In this document: piece by piece, positions 13,314-26,000 of the stretch
Numbering within the stretch: the stretch's first letter is position 1
How the letters are laid out: each line of letters opens with the position of its first letter
NCBI RefSeq assembly: GCF_018913985.1
Contig: NZ_JAHMHK010000004.1
Location: 1 to 64,000, forward strand
Reading direction: 5' to 3'
DNA: 64,000 nt
Source: Mycoplasma zalophidermidis
GTDB lineage: Bacteria > Bacillota_I > Bacilli_A > Mycoplasmatales > Metamycoplasmataceae
Notes under the pieces: generated by a model
Told to the model about the DNA's origin: nothing
What the model saw: only the letters and a program-made list of their open reading frames with translations
Database searches by the model: none
Program-made: the position numbers and the translations under genes

Positions 13314-14004
13314 ATTTGATACTTTTCTAAATATTGAGAAAAAGAAAAACTACTTTATAGAACTTCAATCCAAACTTAGACAAGAAGAAATAAATTACGA
13401 AATCTATCCAGCTGAAAAAGATAGATTTAGAGCATTAAAATTCTTTGAACCAGAAGATACTAAATTGATTATTTTAGGTCAAGACCCATACTATCTGGCT
13501 GGACAAGCTGATGGTCTCGCATTTAGTACAAGACAAAACAAATGCCCTCGTAGTTTAAATAATATGCTTAAAGAACTAATTAAAGATTATCCAAATTCAA
13601 TTATTGAAACCTATTCACTCGAATCGTGAGCTAAGCAAGGAATTTTACTAATAAACACAACTTTGAGTGTCAGAAGTAAAACTCCAAATTCACATTCAGC
13701 TCTAGGATGAGACATATTTGTTAAGAATTTAATTAAATATGTTATTGGATTTAATCCAAAGGTACTATTTGGTTTATGAGGGAAACAGGCACAAGATTTT
13801 GTTAAGGAATTTATTGATTTAAAATTAATTAGCCGAGACCAAATTATTGCTTGTTCTCATCCGTCGCCTTTATCATATTCACGCTCAACAAATAGTTTTA
13901 AAGATTTTAATTTCTATAAAAAAGTAAATCAAAAATTAACCAAACCAATTGATTTTAGTTTGCGAAAGGAAAATCATGATAGTAACATTAAAAGAATTAA
14001 ATAA
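13300..14004 (+). CDS. ung: Uracil-DNA glycosylase
   Basis: This 234-residue protein is a family 1 UDG. The water-activating motif GQDPYY (residues 60-65) is followed by GLAFS and [10 protein letters not shown], and the DNA-intercalation loop HPSPLS lies near residue 189. It removes uracil from DNA to start base-excision repair. Three or more TGA codons (for example after YSLES) encode Trp. It sits between pheS and pheT, overlapping both (14 bases with pheS, 29 with pheT). The C-terminal tail after about residue 215 is poorly conserved and exists because the frame runs on through the pheT start. Confidence 0.95.
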
Positions 14005-16153
14005 ATTTTTGCCAAATAAAAAACTAGATTTGACAGTTGAAAAAGCCATTAATAATCTTGGATATGAAGTCGAATCAATTGCACCACTTAGTGATGTTGA
14101 AGGAGTTAAATTTGCCAAAGTTATAAACGTATATGCAAACCCAAATTCTAAAAATTTAACTGTTGTAGAATTGGAACTTGCGGATAATAAACAAATCACA
14201 ATACAAACAAACGCGAAAAATGCGAAAGTCGGTTGTTATACTACCGCATTTGTTGAAGGAGCTTCTAAAGGGGGCGTCGTTTTTGGTACTAAAAAAATAG
14301 CCGGGATAGAATCACAAGGTATGCTTTCAAACTTTAATGAGTTAGGGTTTGATATATCTAAATTACCTTTTAAAGAAGAAGATTTAATGATGCTTGAACA
14401 ACCATTGCCATTAGACATAGATCCTGTCGAATACTTTGGATTGGACGACTACATTATTGATATTACAACACCCGCTAATCGTTCTGATGCTAATTCATAT
14501 TATGTGTTAGCCCGTGAATTGGCGGCATATTACAATACCGAATTTAAATGATTCGATTGAGATAACAAAAAAATAATTAATAAATATAAAACTAAGATTT
14601 CTTCATCTAAACATCGGGCAGATTATTTGGCTTTTATGGAATGTAAAACATATAAAACTAATACAAACCTATTAGATATGCTATTTTTGGCAAAACACGG
14701 AGTTGAGGCGAAGAATATTTGAGCTGTAGATATTTCTAATTTAACATTGCTTTACACTGGGGCACCGACACATGCATATGACAAAGACAAAATTGGTAAT
14801 AAACTTACTTGTCAAAATTATACTGGTAAGGTTAAAATACTTGGTGATAAAGAAATAGAAGTCAATGACACACTGGCTATTTTCGACGAAAACAAGTTAA
14901 TTTCTTTAGCATGCGTAATAGGTTGCTCCGAAACCTCTGTAAAAAATGACACAACTCACATCGCGTTCGAAATTGGTGTTTTCGATTCAAAAAAAGTTCG
15001 TCATGGAGCCAAAGAAGTAAAAATTGATTCTGCTTCATCGATTCAAGGTGGTCGTGGTGTTAATGCTCATATCTTACGTTTTGGAATGAAATATCTTCAA
15101 TATAAAGCTTTTGTAGATAAACACCCATTTAGTAATGTTATTGGATTACCTAAATCAAGATTGGGCAATAGTGTTTTACAAAATCGTAAAAAATTGGCAC
15201 TTTATGCCAACACAGATTTAGGTGGCCTAAAAGTATTTGAAGATGTGGAGAAAAAACTAAAACTAATAGGTTTTAGAATGGATAAAAATAGAATAGTCGC
15301 ACCAAACTATCGTAAAGATATTCAAACATTCGAAGATATTATTGAAGAATATTTCAGATTTTATGGCTACACAAATTTCAAACCGCTTGCACCGTATTTG
15401 ATTCCTTTCAAAGTTGATAAAAGAGATATTTCAAAATCATTACTTCAGGCAATGGGTTATAAAGAAGTTAGAACCTTTACATTGGATAGCATTTTAAATA
15501 ACTACTTAAATCCATTTAGTTTTGAAAATACAATTAAATTACAAACATTTGTTTCAAAAGAAAGAGAAGTTATTAGAAACTCAATAATCACTTCAATGTT
15601 ACAGGTTGCTAACTATAACATAAAACATAAAATTGATAAAATTAACATTTTTGAAAAAGGAATGATTAACAATAATAAATACGTAATAGGTTTAGTAACA
15701 AATATTAAAAGTTTTACAGAGTTAAAACAAGATATTGTTAATTATTTAAAAACGCCAAATCTTGTTTTTGTCCCATTTATAGATAATGAGTATATTCATC
15801 CAAATGTATCTGCAAAAATAATACTTAACAATGAAATGATTGGTTGAATTGGTAAGATTCACCCTAGATACGCAAAAGACGATTTATGAGTTGCAGAATT
15901 CAAAGATGTTAAATTAAATACTCAATTAATTTTCAATGAATATGATTCAAGTCCATTAAAAACATTAGATATCACATTTGAATTAGGTAAGAAAGAAAAT
16001 ATAGGGAATAAAATTGACGAAATCAATTCAAAATACAATGTTTTCGAGATTGAACAGATTGACAAATTCGTTACAGATGAATGCAATAAAATAACAATAA
16101 GAATAACTGCAGAAAGCAATATCATTGACCAAATTAATAATCAATATAATTAA
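13976..16153 (+). CDS. pheT: Phenylalanyl-tRNA synthetase beta subunit
   Basis: This 725-residue subunit, against about 800 in most bacteria, starts [17 protein letters not shown] at ATG 13976 after AAAGGAAA. An N-terminal EMAP-like tRNA-binding domain (about 40-150) is followed by the B3/B4 editing region (about 200-390). Next come the B5 region with RPNYRKDI-like APNYRKDIQT, the class II-like core, and a short C-terminal ferredoxin-like domain. In the editing region the usual MGGE and T-DAS-R-ERG motifs read IGCSE and IDSASSIQGGRG. The proofreading pocket therefore looks degenerate, as reported for other mycoplasma PheRS. Many TGA codons encode Trp. It overlaps ung and is followed 9 bases later by glyA. 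Confidence 0.94.
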
Positions 16154-16162
16154 GGGGTGCAC

Positions 16163-17416
16163 ATGTACAAAAAAATAGTATTAAACGACAAAATCATACA
16201 AAAAGCAATCAACAATGAAGTTAAACGACAAAATGAACATATTGAGTTAATAGCTTCTGAAAACTATGTTTCCAATGATGTTTTAAAAGCCGTGGGAAGT
16301 GTTTTAACAAATAAATATGGTGAAGGTTATCCCGGAAGAAGATATTATGGTGGGTGTGAAAATGTTGATGTAGTTGAATCGCTAGCAATTGAACGACTAA
16401 AAAAATTATTCGGTGTTAAATTTGCAAATGTCCAGCCTTATTCGGGCTCGGTTGCAAATGCTGCAGCATTAGCATCGGTTGCAAAACCAGGCGATAAGAT
16501 AATGGGACTTTCATTAAATTCGGGTGGACACCTAACACACGGATATAAGATTAGTTTTAGTGGTATTTTTTATGAATCAATACCTTACGAAGTCGACAAT
16601 AACGGCGTTTTAGATTACGATAAAATTAAAGAACTAGCAATCAAAGAAAAACCGGCGGTCATTATATGTGGTTATTCTGCATATCCTAGAATCGTTGATT
16701 TCAAAAAATTTAAAGAAATAGCCGACGCTTGCGGAGCAAAACTAATGGCGGATATAGCTCATATCTCGGGACTGATAATTGCTGGTGTCCACCCTTCTCC
16801 TGTTGGTTATGCAGATATAATTACATCAACCACCCACAAAACATTAAGAGGAGCGCGTGGTGCAATCATTATGACTAATAATGATGAAATAGCTAAAAAG
16901 ATTGATAGATGAGTTTTTCCAGGTTATCAAGGCGGTCCTCTATTTCATGCTATTGCCGGAAAAGCCGTTGCTTTTGGTGAAGCACTGAAACCAGAGTTCA
17001 AAGAATATGGGCGTCAAATTATCAAAAATGCCAAAGATTTCAGTGAGTGATTTACAAATAAAAATATAGAAATAGTATCAGGAAAAACTGAGAATCATTT
17101 GTTTACCATCAATGTTTATAAAAGCTATAAAATTACTGGTAAAGATGCAGAAATCTTACTTGGTAAATTTAATATCACAGTCAATAAAAATACTATACCA
17201 AATGATGAATTAAGTCCAATGGTTTCATCAGGTATAAGAATTGGTGTTGCAGCAATGACTTCAAGAAAATTTACAAAATGATTTAAATTAGCTTCAATTA
17301 TTGATACAATCTTGACTGAACACGACACAATTTTATCGGACAAAATTAAAACGAAAAATATTATTAATGAAATTAAAAAATTAACCCAGGAATTCCCAAT
17401 AATTACAGAATACTAA
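16163..17416 (+). CDS. glyA: Serine hydroxymethyltransferase
   Basis: This 417-residue PLP enzyme interconverts serine and glycine with transfer of a one-carbon unit to tetrahydrofolate. Family motifs are [35 protein letters not shown], and the PLP lysine in [14 protein letters not shown] 16163 is preceded by AAGGGG at good spacing; a GTG two codons upstream is less likely. Several Trp are TGA (for example DRWVFPGYQ). It is the last gene of the rarA-pheS-ung-pheT-glyA cluster and ends at a terminator. Confidence 0.97.
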
Positions 17417-17440
17417 ATAAGGCACTGCCTTATTTTTATT
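17416..17440 (+). terminator. Terminator after glyA
   Basis: AATAAGGCA (17416-17424) pairs with TGCCTTATT (17426-17434), followed by TTTATT. Confidence 0.75.
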
Positions 17441-17481
17441 GCCAGAAGCATTCAAATAACAGTAAATTAGATAAAAAGAGC

Positions 17482-17505
17482 ATAAAAAAAGGGCATTGCG
17501 CCCTA
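17482..17505 (-). terminator. Terminator after deoC
   Basis: On the minus strand GGGC-GCAAT-GCCC (17491-17503) is followed by seven T residues, ending the deoD-deoA-deoC operon. Confidence 0.75.
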
Positions 17506-17516
17506 TTAAAAAGTAA

Positions 17517-18179
17517 TTAGTAACCTTCGTTTGAATCCTTACCTTCAACAATAGCGATTGAACGACTTGTACCGAATCTATTTGCTCCAGCTTCAACCAT
17601 TGCAATCATATCAGCTTTGTTACTGATTCCACCAGCTGCTTTGATTAATAAAGTATCTCCGCAGATAGATTTCATAATTTTTACATCTTCTAATGAAGCC
17701 CCACGTGTTGAAAATCCTGTTGAAGTTTTAATGAATTCAGCTCCTGATTTCATAACGATTCTTGTAACTTCTTTAATTTCTTCTTTAGTTAATAAAGCTG
17801 TTTCAACAATAACTTTTAATGTATTTTTGCCGCAAGCTTTTTTAACTTCTTTAATGTCGTTTAGAACATATTCGTATTGGCCTTCTTTCATTTTACCAAT
17901 GTGAATAACCATGTCAATTTCATCTGCACCAGCTTTGATAGCCTCTTGTGCTTCAAAAGCTTTAACATTAGTTAAACAAGCCCCTAATGGGAAGCCAATT
18001 ACTGATGTAATACCAACACCGGTGTTGGCTAATTTTGATTTAGCGTAAGGTACTCATGATGAGTTAACGCAAATAGTTTTAAAATTGTATTTAATTGCAT
18101 CTGCAATTAGGTTGTCAATGTCTTTTTGTGTGGCATCAGCTTTTAAATATGTGTGATCTATCATTTGATTGTAGTTCAT
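17517..18179 (-). CDS. deoC: Deoxyribose-phosphate aldolase
   Basis: This 220-residue class I aldolase cleaves deoxyribose 5-phosphate to acetaldehyde and glyceraldehyde 3-phosphate. It opens NYNQMIDHTYLKADAT and has ICVNSSWV, VIGFPLG, the proton-relay aspartate in EIDMVIH, the Schiff-base lysine in EFIKTSTGF and the second lysine in LIKAAGG. A TGA at about 18050 is Trp in NSSWV. It is the third gene of deoD-deoA-deoC, 14 bases after deoA, and feeds nucleoside sugar into glycolysis. Confidence 0.96.
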
Positions 18180-18193
18180 TTTTTTCTCCTAAA

Positions 18194-19492
18194 TTAGCTT
18201 AATTTAGCCAATATAATTTTGTTTTCAACTTGTTTATCGTTAAATTTATATGCTGAAGATAATTCTTCGACAAGTTTCAAGTCAATTGGGTTTGAAGAGT
18301 ATAGAGTGAATAAAACATCACCTTTTTTAACAACTTCATTTGTTTTTTTATTTAATGTTATTCCTGCTTCAAAGTCGATTGAATCTTCTTTTCTGGCACG
18401 TCCAGCCCCTAATTTCATTGCAACAACACCAAAAGTTAATGAATCAAAAATTTCTAGGTAACCTTCATTTTGAGCAATAACTTCGTGTTTGTATTTAGGT
18501 TTTCAGAAAGCTGATGCATTTTTTAGGATTTCAGCATTTCCTCCTTGAATAGTTACAAATTCATAGAATTTTTCCAATGCTTTACCATTGTCAATAACTT
18601 CTTGAACTCTCGCTTTAGCTTCTTCGTAATCTGTACAAATTTTAGATTGTAAAAGAATGGTTGCACAAGAAGATTTAACCAATTCATTGAAGTCGTGAGG
18701 TCCCTTACCTTGTAATGTTCAGATAGCTTCAAGAACTTCATTTTTGTTTCCGATTTCTCTACCAATTGGTCTGTTCATGTTAGTTATTTCAGCTCTAACA
18801 TCAACATTAAGCTCTTTACCAATTGAAATCATTGTTTTAGCCAAATCAATTGCTTCTTCTTCATTTTTCATAAACGCACCATTACCACATTTAACATCTA
18901 GTAATATTGCATCTGAACCAGTAGCTAATTTTTTAGACATAATTGATGAAGCGATTAATGGAATTGACTGTACGCAGTTAACAACATCTCTTAATGCATA
19001 AAGTTTTTTGTCAGCCGGTACTAATTGACCAGTTTGTCCGATAACTGCAATACCGTATTTTTTAACTTGTTTAATAAATTCTGCTTCAGTTAATTCGAAT
19101 CTGAAACCAGGGATTGATTCTAATTTATCTAAAGTACCACCTGTGTGTCCTAAACCTCTACCTGACATTTTAGCAACTGGTGCACCACAAGCAGCAACAA
19201 TTGGGGCTACAGCTAAAGTTGTCTTGTCCCCAACTCCACCAGTTGAGTGTTTGTCAACTTTGATTCCTGGAATTGAACTTAAGTCAATAACATCTCCTGA
19301 AAGCATCATAACACGTGTGAATTCGGCAATTTCTTCTTTAGCCATTCCATTAAACATAACAGCCATAATAAATGCTGCCATTTGGTAATCTGGTGTTTCA
19401 CCAGAAACATACGAAGAAATTAAATAGTTTATCTCTTCTTTTGTAAGACTTTTATTTAGTCTTTTTTTTTCGATTAAATCGACTATACGCAT
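18194..19492 (-). CDS. deoA: Pyrimidine/thymidine phosphorylase
   Basis: This 432-residue protein cleaves thymidine, deoxyuridine or uridine with phosphate to give base plus (deoxy)ribose 1-phosphate. Family hallmarks are [14 protein letters not shown] (phosphate site), [30 protein letters not shown] and a C-terminal domain with [19 protein letters not shown] codons encode Trp (EAIWTLQGKG and AFWKPKYK). It begins one base after the deoD stop and is followed by deoC. Confidence 0.96.
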
Positions 19493-19493
19493 A

Positions 19494-20204
19494 TTATTTT
19501 GCTACTCCTAAAGCTACTTTCATCATATTGGTAAATGCAGTTTGTCTTTCAGCAGGTGATGTTTCTTCATGTGTAACCAAGTTGTCAGAAATGGTTAATA
19601 AACAAGCAGCTTTTTTACCTAATTTTTCAGCATTAGTAAATAATGCTAATGATTCCATTTCAACACATGCCGACTTAGTTTGATTAATTCTGTCTTCAAC
19701 AGTTAAAGTTGAGTAGAAAACGTCTGATGAGTGAACACGTCCTTCAGCTAAATCAATACCTTGAGCTTTAGCTGAAGCTCTCAATTCATCATTTAGTTGA
19801 GCAGATGGTAATGCTAAATTAGACGCAAATTCATCTCCTAAAACTAATCTTCTGAAGTGGTCACTATCAGCGTAAGCTTCAGTAGCTAAAAATGTTTGAT
19901 ATAGAGGTAAGTCAGCAACGTAAGCGCCTGCTGAACCAATTCTAATAATTTCTTCTACATCGTAAAATGCAAATAATTCATAGCTATAAATCCCGATTGA
20001 TGGACAACCCATACCCGATCCAGCAATAGAAACTTCCTTACCGTTGTATTTTCCTGTGTAAATAAACATATTTCTAACAGTGTTAACTAATTTATAACCT
20101 GGTTCCAAAAATGTTTCAGCAATAAATTTTGCTCTCAATGGATCTCCGGGCATTAAAACTGTTTTAGCAATTTCGCCTTTTTTGGCGTTAATGTGTGGTG
20201 TCAT
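19494..20204 (-). CDS. deoD: Purine nucleoside phosphorylase (DeoD type)
   Basis: This 236-residue enzyme is of the hexameric PNP family. It starts [25 protein letters not shown], has the phosphate-binding [13 protein letters not shown] and RIGSAGAY, and the nucleoside-binding VEMESLALF; the catalytic aspartate is in TISDNLV. It cleaves purine (deoxy)nucleosides to bases for salvage, which is essential in organisms without purine synthesis. GGAGAA precedes the ATG. It is first in the operon, and its promoter must lie in 20205-20480, shared with the divergent HAD gene. Confidence 0.97.
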   Translation of the reverse strand: MTPHINAKKGEIAKTVLMPGDPLRAKFIAETFLEPGYKLVNTVRNMFIYTGKYNGKEVSIAGSGMGCPSIGIYSYELFAFYDVEEIIRIGSAGAYVADLPLYQTFLATEAYADSDHFRRLVLGDEFASNLALPSAQLNDELRASAKAQGIDLAEGRVHSSDVFYSTLTVEDRINQTKSACVEMESLALFTNAEKLGKKAACLLTISDNLVTHEETSPAERQTAFTNMMKVALGVAK

Positions 20205-20487
20205 ATTTTCTCCTTCTAATTTTATGATTTGAAAGCGATGTTAAACCTGATAAAGTGTGATTTATATAGTACACGTCTTTCTTATTTTAATATAAGTAAA
20301 ACTTATATACTAATTTTACCACTTTATATATAAATAGTATTTTTGATTAGTAAAAATAAGTTAAATAATTCGGTAAAAACCGGAAACGTTTCTATTTTAA
20401 TCTTAAATATTACTTATTAGAATGAAAAATTATCCAAATTTTAAAAATAATGTATTATTTATTAGCATTTAGCAGAAAGGGGCTTTT

Positions 20488-21297
20488 ATGAAAAAGAAAC
20501 CAATAGTATTTAGTGATGTTGACGGAACAATCTACACAAGCAATGGTTACGTCTCAAACTACAATTTAAACATAATTAAAAACAACGAGTTAAGTTTCAA
20601 TATCGCAACTGGAAACCCAATTTGTCCTAAGATGTTCAAACTTGCAAAACTTGTTAATGCTGATTACATAATCGGTTCAAGTGGTGTTCAAATTTACGAT
20701 TTTAAGCGTTACAAATTCGTAAGAGAAGAATTCATTAACCCAAAAGTTGTTAAAAAAATCTTTGATATTTTTAGAGAACATAAAGTTTCAGCAGCCGGCT
20801 GAAGTTCAGATGCTTTTTATATTTTTAAAGAAGAAGATAAAGAGTTTTTAAACAGAATTTACTTTAGATATGAAACATTTGACCAATTTGAATTATATGA
20901 AGGACAAGACATTAAAAACGTTTCGAAAATTGAAGTTTATTTTGAAACAACCGAAAATGTTGATGAATTAATCAAATTATTAAAAGGTTTAGATGTTAAA
21001 TTAATAAAAACACATATGAACCTTGAAATCTTACCTTACGGAGCATCAAAAGGTAGAGCGATTTTATGAATGTTAGAAAATATATTCAAAAACTACTCAA
21101 ACAATGACGTTATGGTTATTGGGGACTCAGAAAACGATTTTTCAATGTTTAAACGTTTCAATTATTCATACGCAATGGATAATTCAAAAGACATAGTTAA
21201 AGAAAAAGCAAAATATGTAACCAGATCAGTTCAGGAACATGGTTTAGGTATTGCGATATTAGATTATTTATCTAAATTTAACTCATCAAAAGAATAA
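20488..21297 (+). CDS. Cof-type HAD family hydrolase
   Basis: This 269-residue protein has HAD motif I FSDVDGTIY, a C2-type cap in the middle, the lysine motif GASKGRAI (motif III) and motif IV VIGDSENDFSMF. Such enzymes dephosphorylate sugar phosphates or nucleotides such as FMN, but the substrate is not predictable. TGA codons are Trp at AAGWSSDAF and LWMLEN. AGAAAGGGG lies before the ATG. It is 41 bases upstream of obgE and probably in the same transcript. Confidence 0.9.
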
Positions 21298-21338
21298 AAC
21301 ATAATTTATATATTTATTTTGAAGTAAGGGGGTAATAA

Positions 21339-22607
21339 ATGGCTAGATTTATTGATGAAATTAAAATTCAATTAGTTGCTGGAAAAGGCGGCGACGGAAT
21401 GATTTCATTTAGAAGAGAAGCACACGTTGACAAGGGAGGACCAGACGGCGGCGATGGTGGTCGTGGCGGAAATATTTATTTCGTTGGTGACCTTGGAAAA
21501 AATACACTTTTATCTCTTTATGGAAACAAAAAAATAACTGCTGATGACGGAGTCAACGGTGGACCAAAAAATTTATATGGAGCCGCGGGAAAAGATAAAT
21601 ACGTTCCCGTTCCAATCGGTACAGTCGTTTATAATAATGGCAAGGTAGTTGCTGATATTATCGAACCTAAAGAATACTTAGTAGCTAGAGGTGGTCAAGG
21701 TGGTCGTGGTAATATGAAATTTAAATCACCACGTAATACCGCTCCTAGAATTTGTGAAAATGGTACACGTGGCGAAAAATTCGATGCTCATATCATTTTA
21801 AAAATAATGTCAGATGTCGGAGTTGTTGGAAAACCATCCGCTGGAAAAAGTACCTTGCTTTCAGCAATTTCAAATGCAAAAGCAAAAATTGCCGACTATG
21901 AATTTACAACTTTAGTTCCTCAATTAGGTATGGTTAAATACTACGATAATTCATTTGTTGTAGCTGATTTGCCAGGATTAATTGAAGGAGCATCTCAAGG
22001 TCGTGGATTGGGGATTCAATTCTTAAAACACATTGAAAGATGTCGCGTTATTGCTCACATCATTGATTTTGGTAGCGAATATAAAGATCCGATTGAAGAT
22101 TTCGAAACAATTAATGAAGAACTAAAAAGCTATAGCTTACATTTAGAAAACAAAGTTCAATTGGTAATTGCAAATAAAAATGATCTACCGCAATTTAAAG
22201 AACATTACGAAAAATTTGTTGCAAAATACCCAAATGTTAAAATAGTTCAAATTTCAGCTTTAGACATGAATAATTTAGACGAAGTTAAGAAAGAATTATG
22301 AAACTTAATTGAAGCTAACAAATTAAAACCAATCGAAGAAGTTCAAGAGGACGAAGTCGTCGAAATCTCACTTGAAGAGGAATATAAAATTATCAACCCT
22401 TACGCAGGATATTTCGAAATTTCTGGACCAAGAATCCAGAAACTATACGATAAAATCCCATTAGTAAGTTATGACAACCTACTTAGATTTAATAACATTT
22501 TAAAGAAAATAGGTGTTTGAGATGATCTTATTAAAAAGGGCATCCAACAAGGGGATACCGTTAGAATATTTGAATATGAGTTCGAATGAGATGGCGATTA
22601 TAATTAA
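21339..22607 (+). CDS. obgE: GTPase ObgE/CgtA
   Basis: This 422-residue protein has the Obg glycine-rich fold (about 1-158, with GGDGMISFRREA and GGPDGGDGGRGGN). Next comes a G domain with GKPSAGKST (G1), ADLPGLIEGAS (G3) and ANKNDL (G4). An OCT-type C-terminal domain ends FEYEFEWDGDYN. Obg GTPases act in 50S ribosome assembly and stress control. TGA codons are Trp (KELWNLI, GVWDDL). AAGGGGG precedes the ATG. A terminator begins at the stop codon. Confidence 0.97.
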
Positions 22608-22630
22608 AATGCATTTAGGTGCATTTTTTT
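22607..22630 (+). terminator. Terminator after obgE
   Basis: AAATGCA (22607-22613) and TGCATTT (22620-22626) form a hairpin followed by T residues. Confidence 0.8.
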
Positions 22631-22949
22631 GTTTAACTCATAAAAATTTGCAAAATATCCACATTTTTGTAAGATTGGAAACATTACCATTATGAAATGA
22701 AATAAATTATAAAAAATAATTATCACAAATTTGTTGGAATTATAAAATAAAGTCGTGTTTATACCAGCAAGATTCAAAAAACACAATTTATTTATATTTC
22801 ATTAATAGTATATTTGTTTATAAATCGTCGCAATTTTCTAATGCCTTTCTAAAGCAAAGCGCATAATATATCATCCTAATAATTTGACTTGGTCGGGTTC
22901 GTTCAAATTTTATTAGTGAAAATTAAATTTAAATAAATTTTAAACGCGA
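22631..22949. other. Intergenic region, no gene seen
   Basis: AT-rich with stops in all frames. A TTGACT near 22883 could be the -35 of a promoter for the structured element that follows, but no clear -10 accompanies it. Confidence 0.3.
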
Positions 22950-23092
22950 TTGGAAACGTGAAGATATCCGATTGTGCACGAAATGGTACCAACAATCCTG
23001 AAAGTGAAACACGTAAACCTATGCGGTTTTCTTGCTTTATGCCGCATAAAAAAGCACTCCGAGACATGTGCGTCATTCGGGGTGTTTTTTTA
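22950..23092 (+). ncRNA. Candidate structured RNA of unknown class
   Basis: A non-coding island with more G and C than its flanks contains nested complementary arms: ACGTG (22956-22960) with CACGT (23010-23014), enclosing GATTGT (22970-22975) with ACAATC (22992-22997). A second hairpin follows, ATGCGG (23021-23026) with CCGCAT (23042-23047). It ends in a strong terminator hairpin running into T residues on the plus strand. I found no match by eye to SRP RNA, RNase P RNA, tmRNA or common riboswitches. Strand is uncertain because the last hairpin also works as a minus-strand terminator; plus is chosen because the element would end exactly at it. Confidence 0.4.
23048..23092 (-). terminator. Bidirectional terminator after the helicase gene
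   Basis: AAAAAAGCACTCCGA and TTCGGGGTGTTTTTT pair with one bulge around a 13-base loop. T-tracts occur on both strands, so it can stop transcripts from either side. It abuts the stop codon of the large helicase gene. Confidence 0.75.
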
Positions 23093-26000
23093 TTAATTAA
23101 GATGATAAACATCGTCTTGATTGGTAATAATATTGTTATCAACTAAATCTTCTAAGGTTTTATTAAAATATTCTTTGTTTTTTGAATTTAGAGATTTGTA
23201 ACCTAATTGCTCACTAATAATTCTAATTAATGAATCTTTTTCAATAGAATTAACCATTTGCAATATAGTTTTTACCAAATGAACATATTCATAATAGTGA
23301 ACGGTCTCGCGCGATCTTTGGGTCTCACCTTTTTTGAAGGTGATGTTTTCACAGTTTAGGTTGGGATGTATGAAGAATTCTCCATTCAAATGAGCTATAT
23401 CGCTTGAGTATCTAAGGAATGAATCATAAAATCTTTTGACAAATGAAGTAAATGATTGACGATTGCATAAGAAAGTCAATATTCGCTTGACTATAGACGA
23501 GTGTATAACTTGATATTTAACCAATAAATCTTTAACGATTCTTATTAGTGTATGGGAAAGATCTATTGAAGATGCAAAGTTTGATATGTGATAATTTCTA
23601 ACTATTTCGGCTATTTGCTCGTTATTGAACTCAGGAAGTACATCGAAATTTAATTCTAAGTTTTGTTTCTCGGTCACGTTCAAAAATGAATTCGAGGCAA
23701 TTTCCGAGTTTTTAGACGGAATATTGTATGGATGATCCTTACCATTCTTAATGTCGCTCAATTTTTTTAATATAGCATTGAGTTCTGCTTTTTTATTTGT
23801 AAATCAACTGGTAGATCAAATTCTGTGAATTTGTCAACCACGACTATTAAGAACTTGTTGTCTTAATCTATCTCTATCACGAGACGTTTTAGAAGAGTGA
23901 TATGTTGCTCCGTCGCATTCAATACCAAGGATAAATCTATTTGGGTTTGTTGGGTCAACAACAGCTAAGTCAATTCTAAATCCTGAACACCCGACCTGAG
24001 TTTTTAATTTATATCCGGCATTAGTTAATTCTCTATAAACCTCTTCTTCAAAAGGCGAATCAAAAGAATTAAAATCATTTACGTAATCAACAGTTTTGTC
24101 GATACCATATTCTGCGATTTCTAAATATTTTTTAAGAAATTTAACGCCTCTTGAGTCGGTTCTATTTAAATCGATATCACTAGCGTCCAATGAAGTAATA
24201 ATAACTATGCCTCTTTTTGCGCGTGTAAAGGCAACATTTAAACGCTTATAGCCATTATCGTGATTAATAGGACCAAATCTCATAGAAATCTTGTCATTTT
24301 CATCAGGACCGTAAACTGAATTTATGATAACGAATTCTCTTTCATCGCCTTGAACAGTTTCAATATTTTTAACAAAAAATGGGTCTTCTTTATCCCGATC
24401 AAAAAAGCTACTATACATTGGATTAGATTGCTTAAATTTCTCGATTTTTCGTTCTAACAATAACTGTTGTTCGGTATTAAAGGTCACAACACCTAGTGTA
24501 ACATTAGAACCGTATGTATCAATGATATCTTTGATAATTTCAACAGTTTTATCAGCTTCCACTTCATTTTTACGGTCGACTAACACGCCTTCAACTTTGA
24601 TTTTATTAATTGATTCGTATTTACCTGGTTCGGTTAATGAAGGGAATGTTATTAAATCGTGATATATTTCCTTGTTTGAAGGATAAATTAAATTTTCATA
24701 AAGTGAGCGATAGTGTCATCTTAATTTAATGGTTTTTAAAACAATATTAGACATATCAAGGATTGAATCAAAACCTTTAACCGAGATATCATTTTCATCA
24801 TCAACATCAATATAATCGTTTTGATCTATTGTGTTAAAGAAATTAGTTGGCGGCAATTGTTCTGAATCACCCACAATAATAACTTGTTTTGCGCGGCTAA
24901 TTGCACCAATAGCGGTTTCCGGTCTGACTTGTGATGCCTCATCAAAAATTACTGTATCAAACAAAATATCACTATCTTTTAAATAAGCACTAACAGATAA
25001 GGGAGACATCATTAAACAAGGTTTTAATTGCAACATTAAATTTGGTATTTTTTCAAACAATTTTTTAAAGGACATTCTATTTCTTGATTTATTTACTTCA
25101 GACTTCAATATTTTAACCTCAAGATTTTTGGAACCCAAACCTGAAGCATTTGGAATATTGTTGTTTAAATTTGCAATAATTTTCGCTCTTGCTAATTGTT
25201 GAACATTCGCTTCAACATTTATAAAATTATCTCTTAAGGTTTCAAGTTTAGAACCATTAAAATCAACAAAGCACTCATTAATAAAATGATCTATTAATAT
25301 TTTGTAAAATCTTTTCATAAATATTTCAAAAAGATTTTTTCTGTAATTGCCATTTAACACTTTTTCAACAAAATCATCTAACGAATATTTCTTGATATTA
25401 TTGATTGAAGATACAAGGGATAACATTGAAGTAAAATCGTCTTTATAAACAGCAAATTGAGATAATTTTATTTTTAAATCATTTTTACTTAATGAATCGA
25501 AATTAGCAATATTTTCGTCAAAAACATCTGAAATTCTCTTGAAATCATCTTGAAACTTTTTCAATTTGTTTAAACTGTTCAATAATTCATTTCTATAGCG
25601 TATGTCTTCATTAAAAATATAAACCATTTTTTGTATATCTATTGAAAAATCAGAAATTGCAGAAAAAAGTTTAGTTTTTGAAGCAAAGACAATCATTTTA
25701 TATATAGATTGTAAATATTGTAAATTTTTGTTTTTGGGTTTGAAATTAGAATTATTATAAGAACTCCAAAAATTATTTTCACATCTTTTTAATTCAATTA
25801 AATCGGGTAGAACATTTTCAATGACTGATTTATCTTTGGTCAAGAAATGTTTTTTGATAATTTTCTTAGCTTTATGCCACTTAGAAACTAAGAATCTGTA
25901 TGACTTGTTATGATACTTGTTAAAAATTGTTTCAAATTCAAGTATATTTTCCGAAATAATTGATTCTCTAAAAATATTCTTGTTTTTCTCTAATAATTTA

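Noticed and set aside
22950-23092. SRP RNA, RNase P RNA or tmRNA
   Set aside because: The conserved core sequences of these RNAs are absent on both strands.
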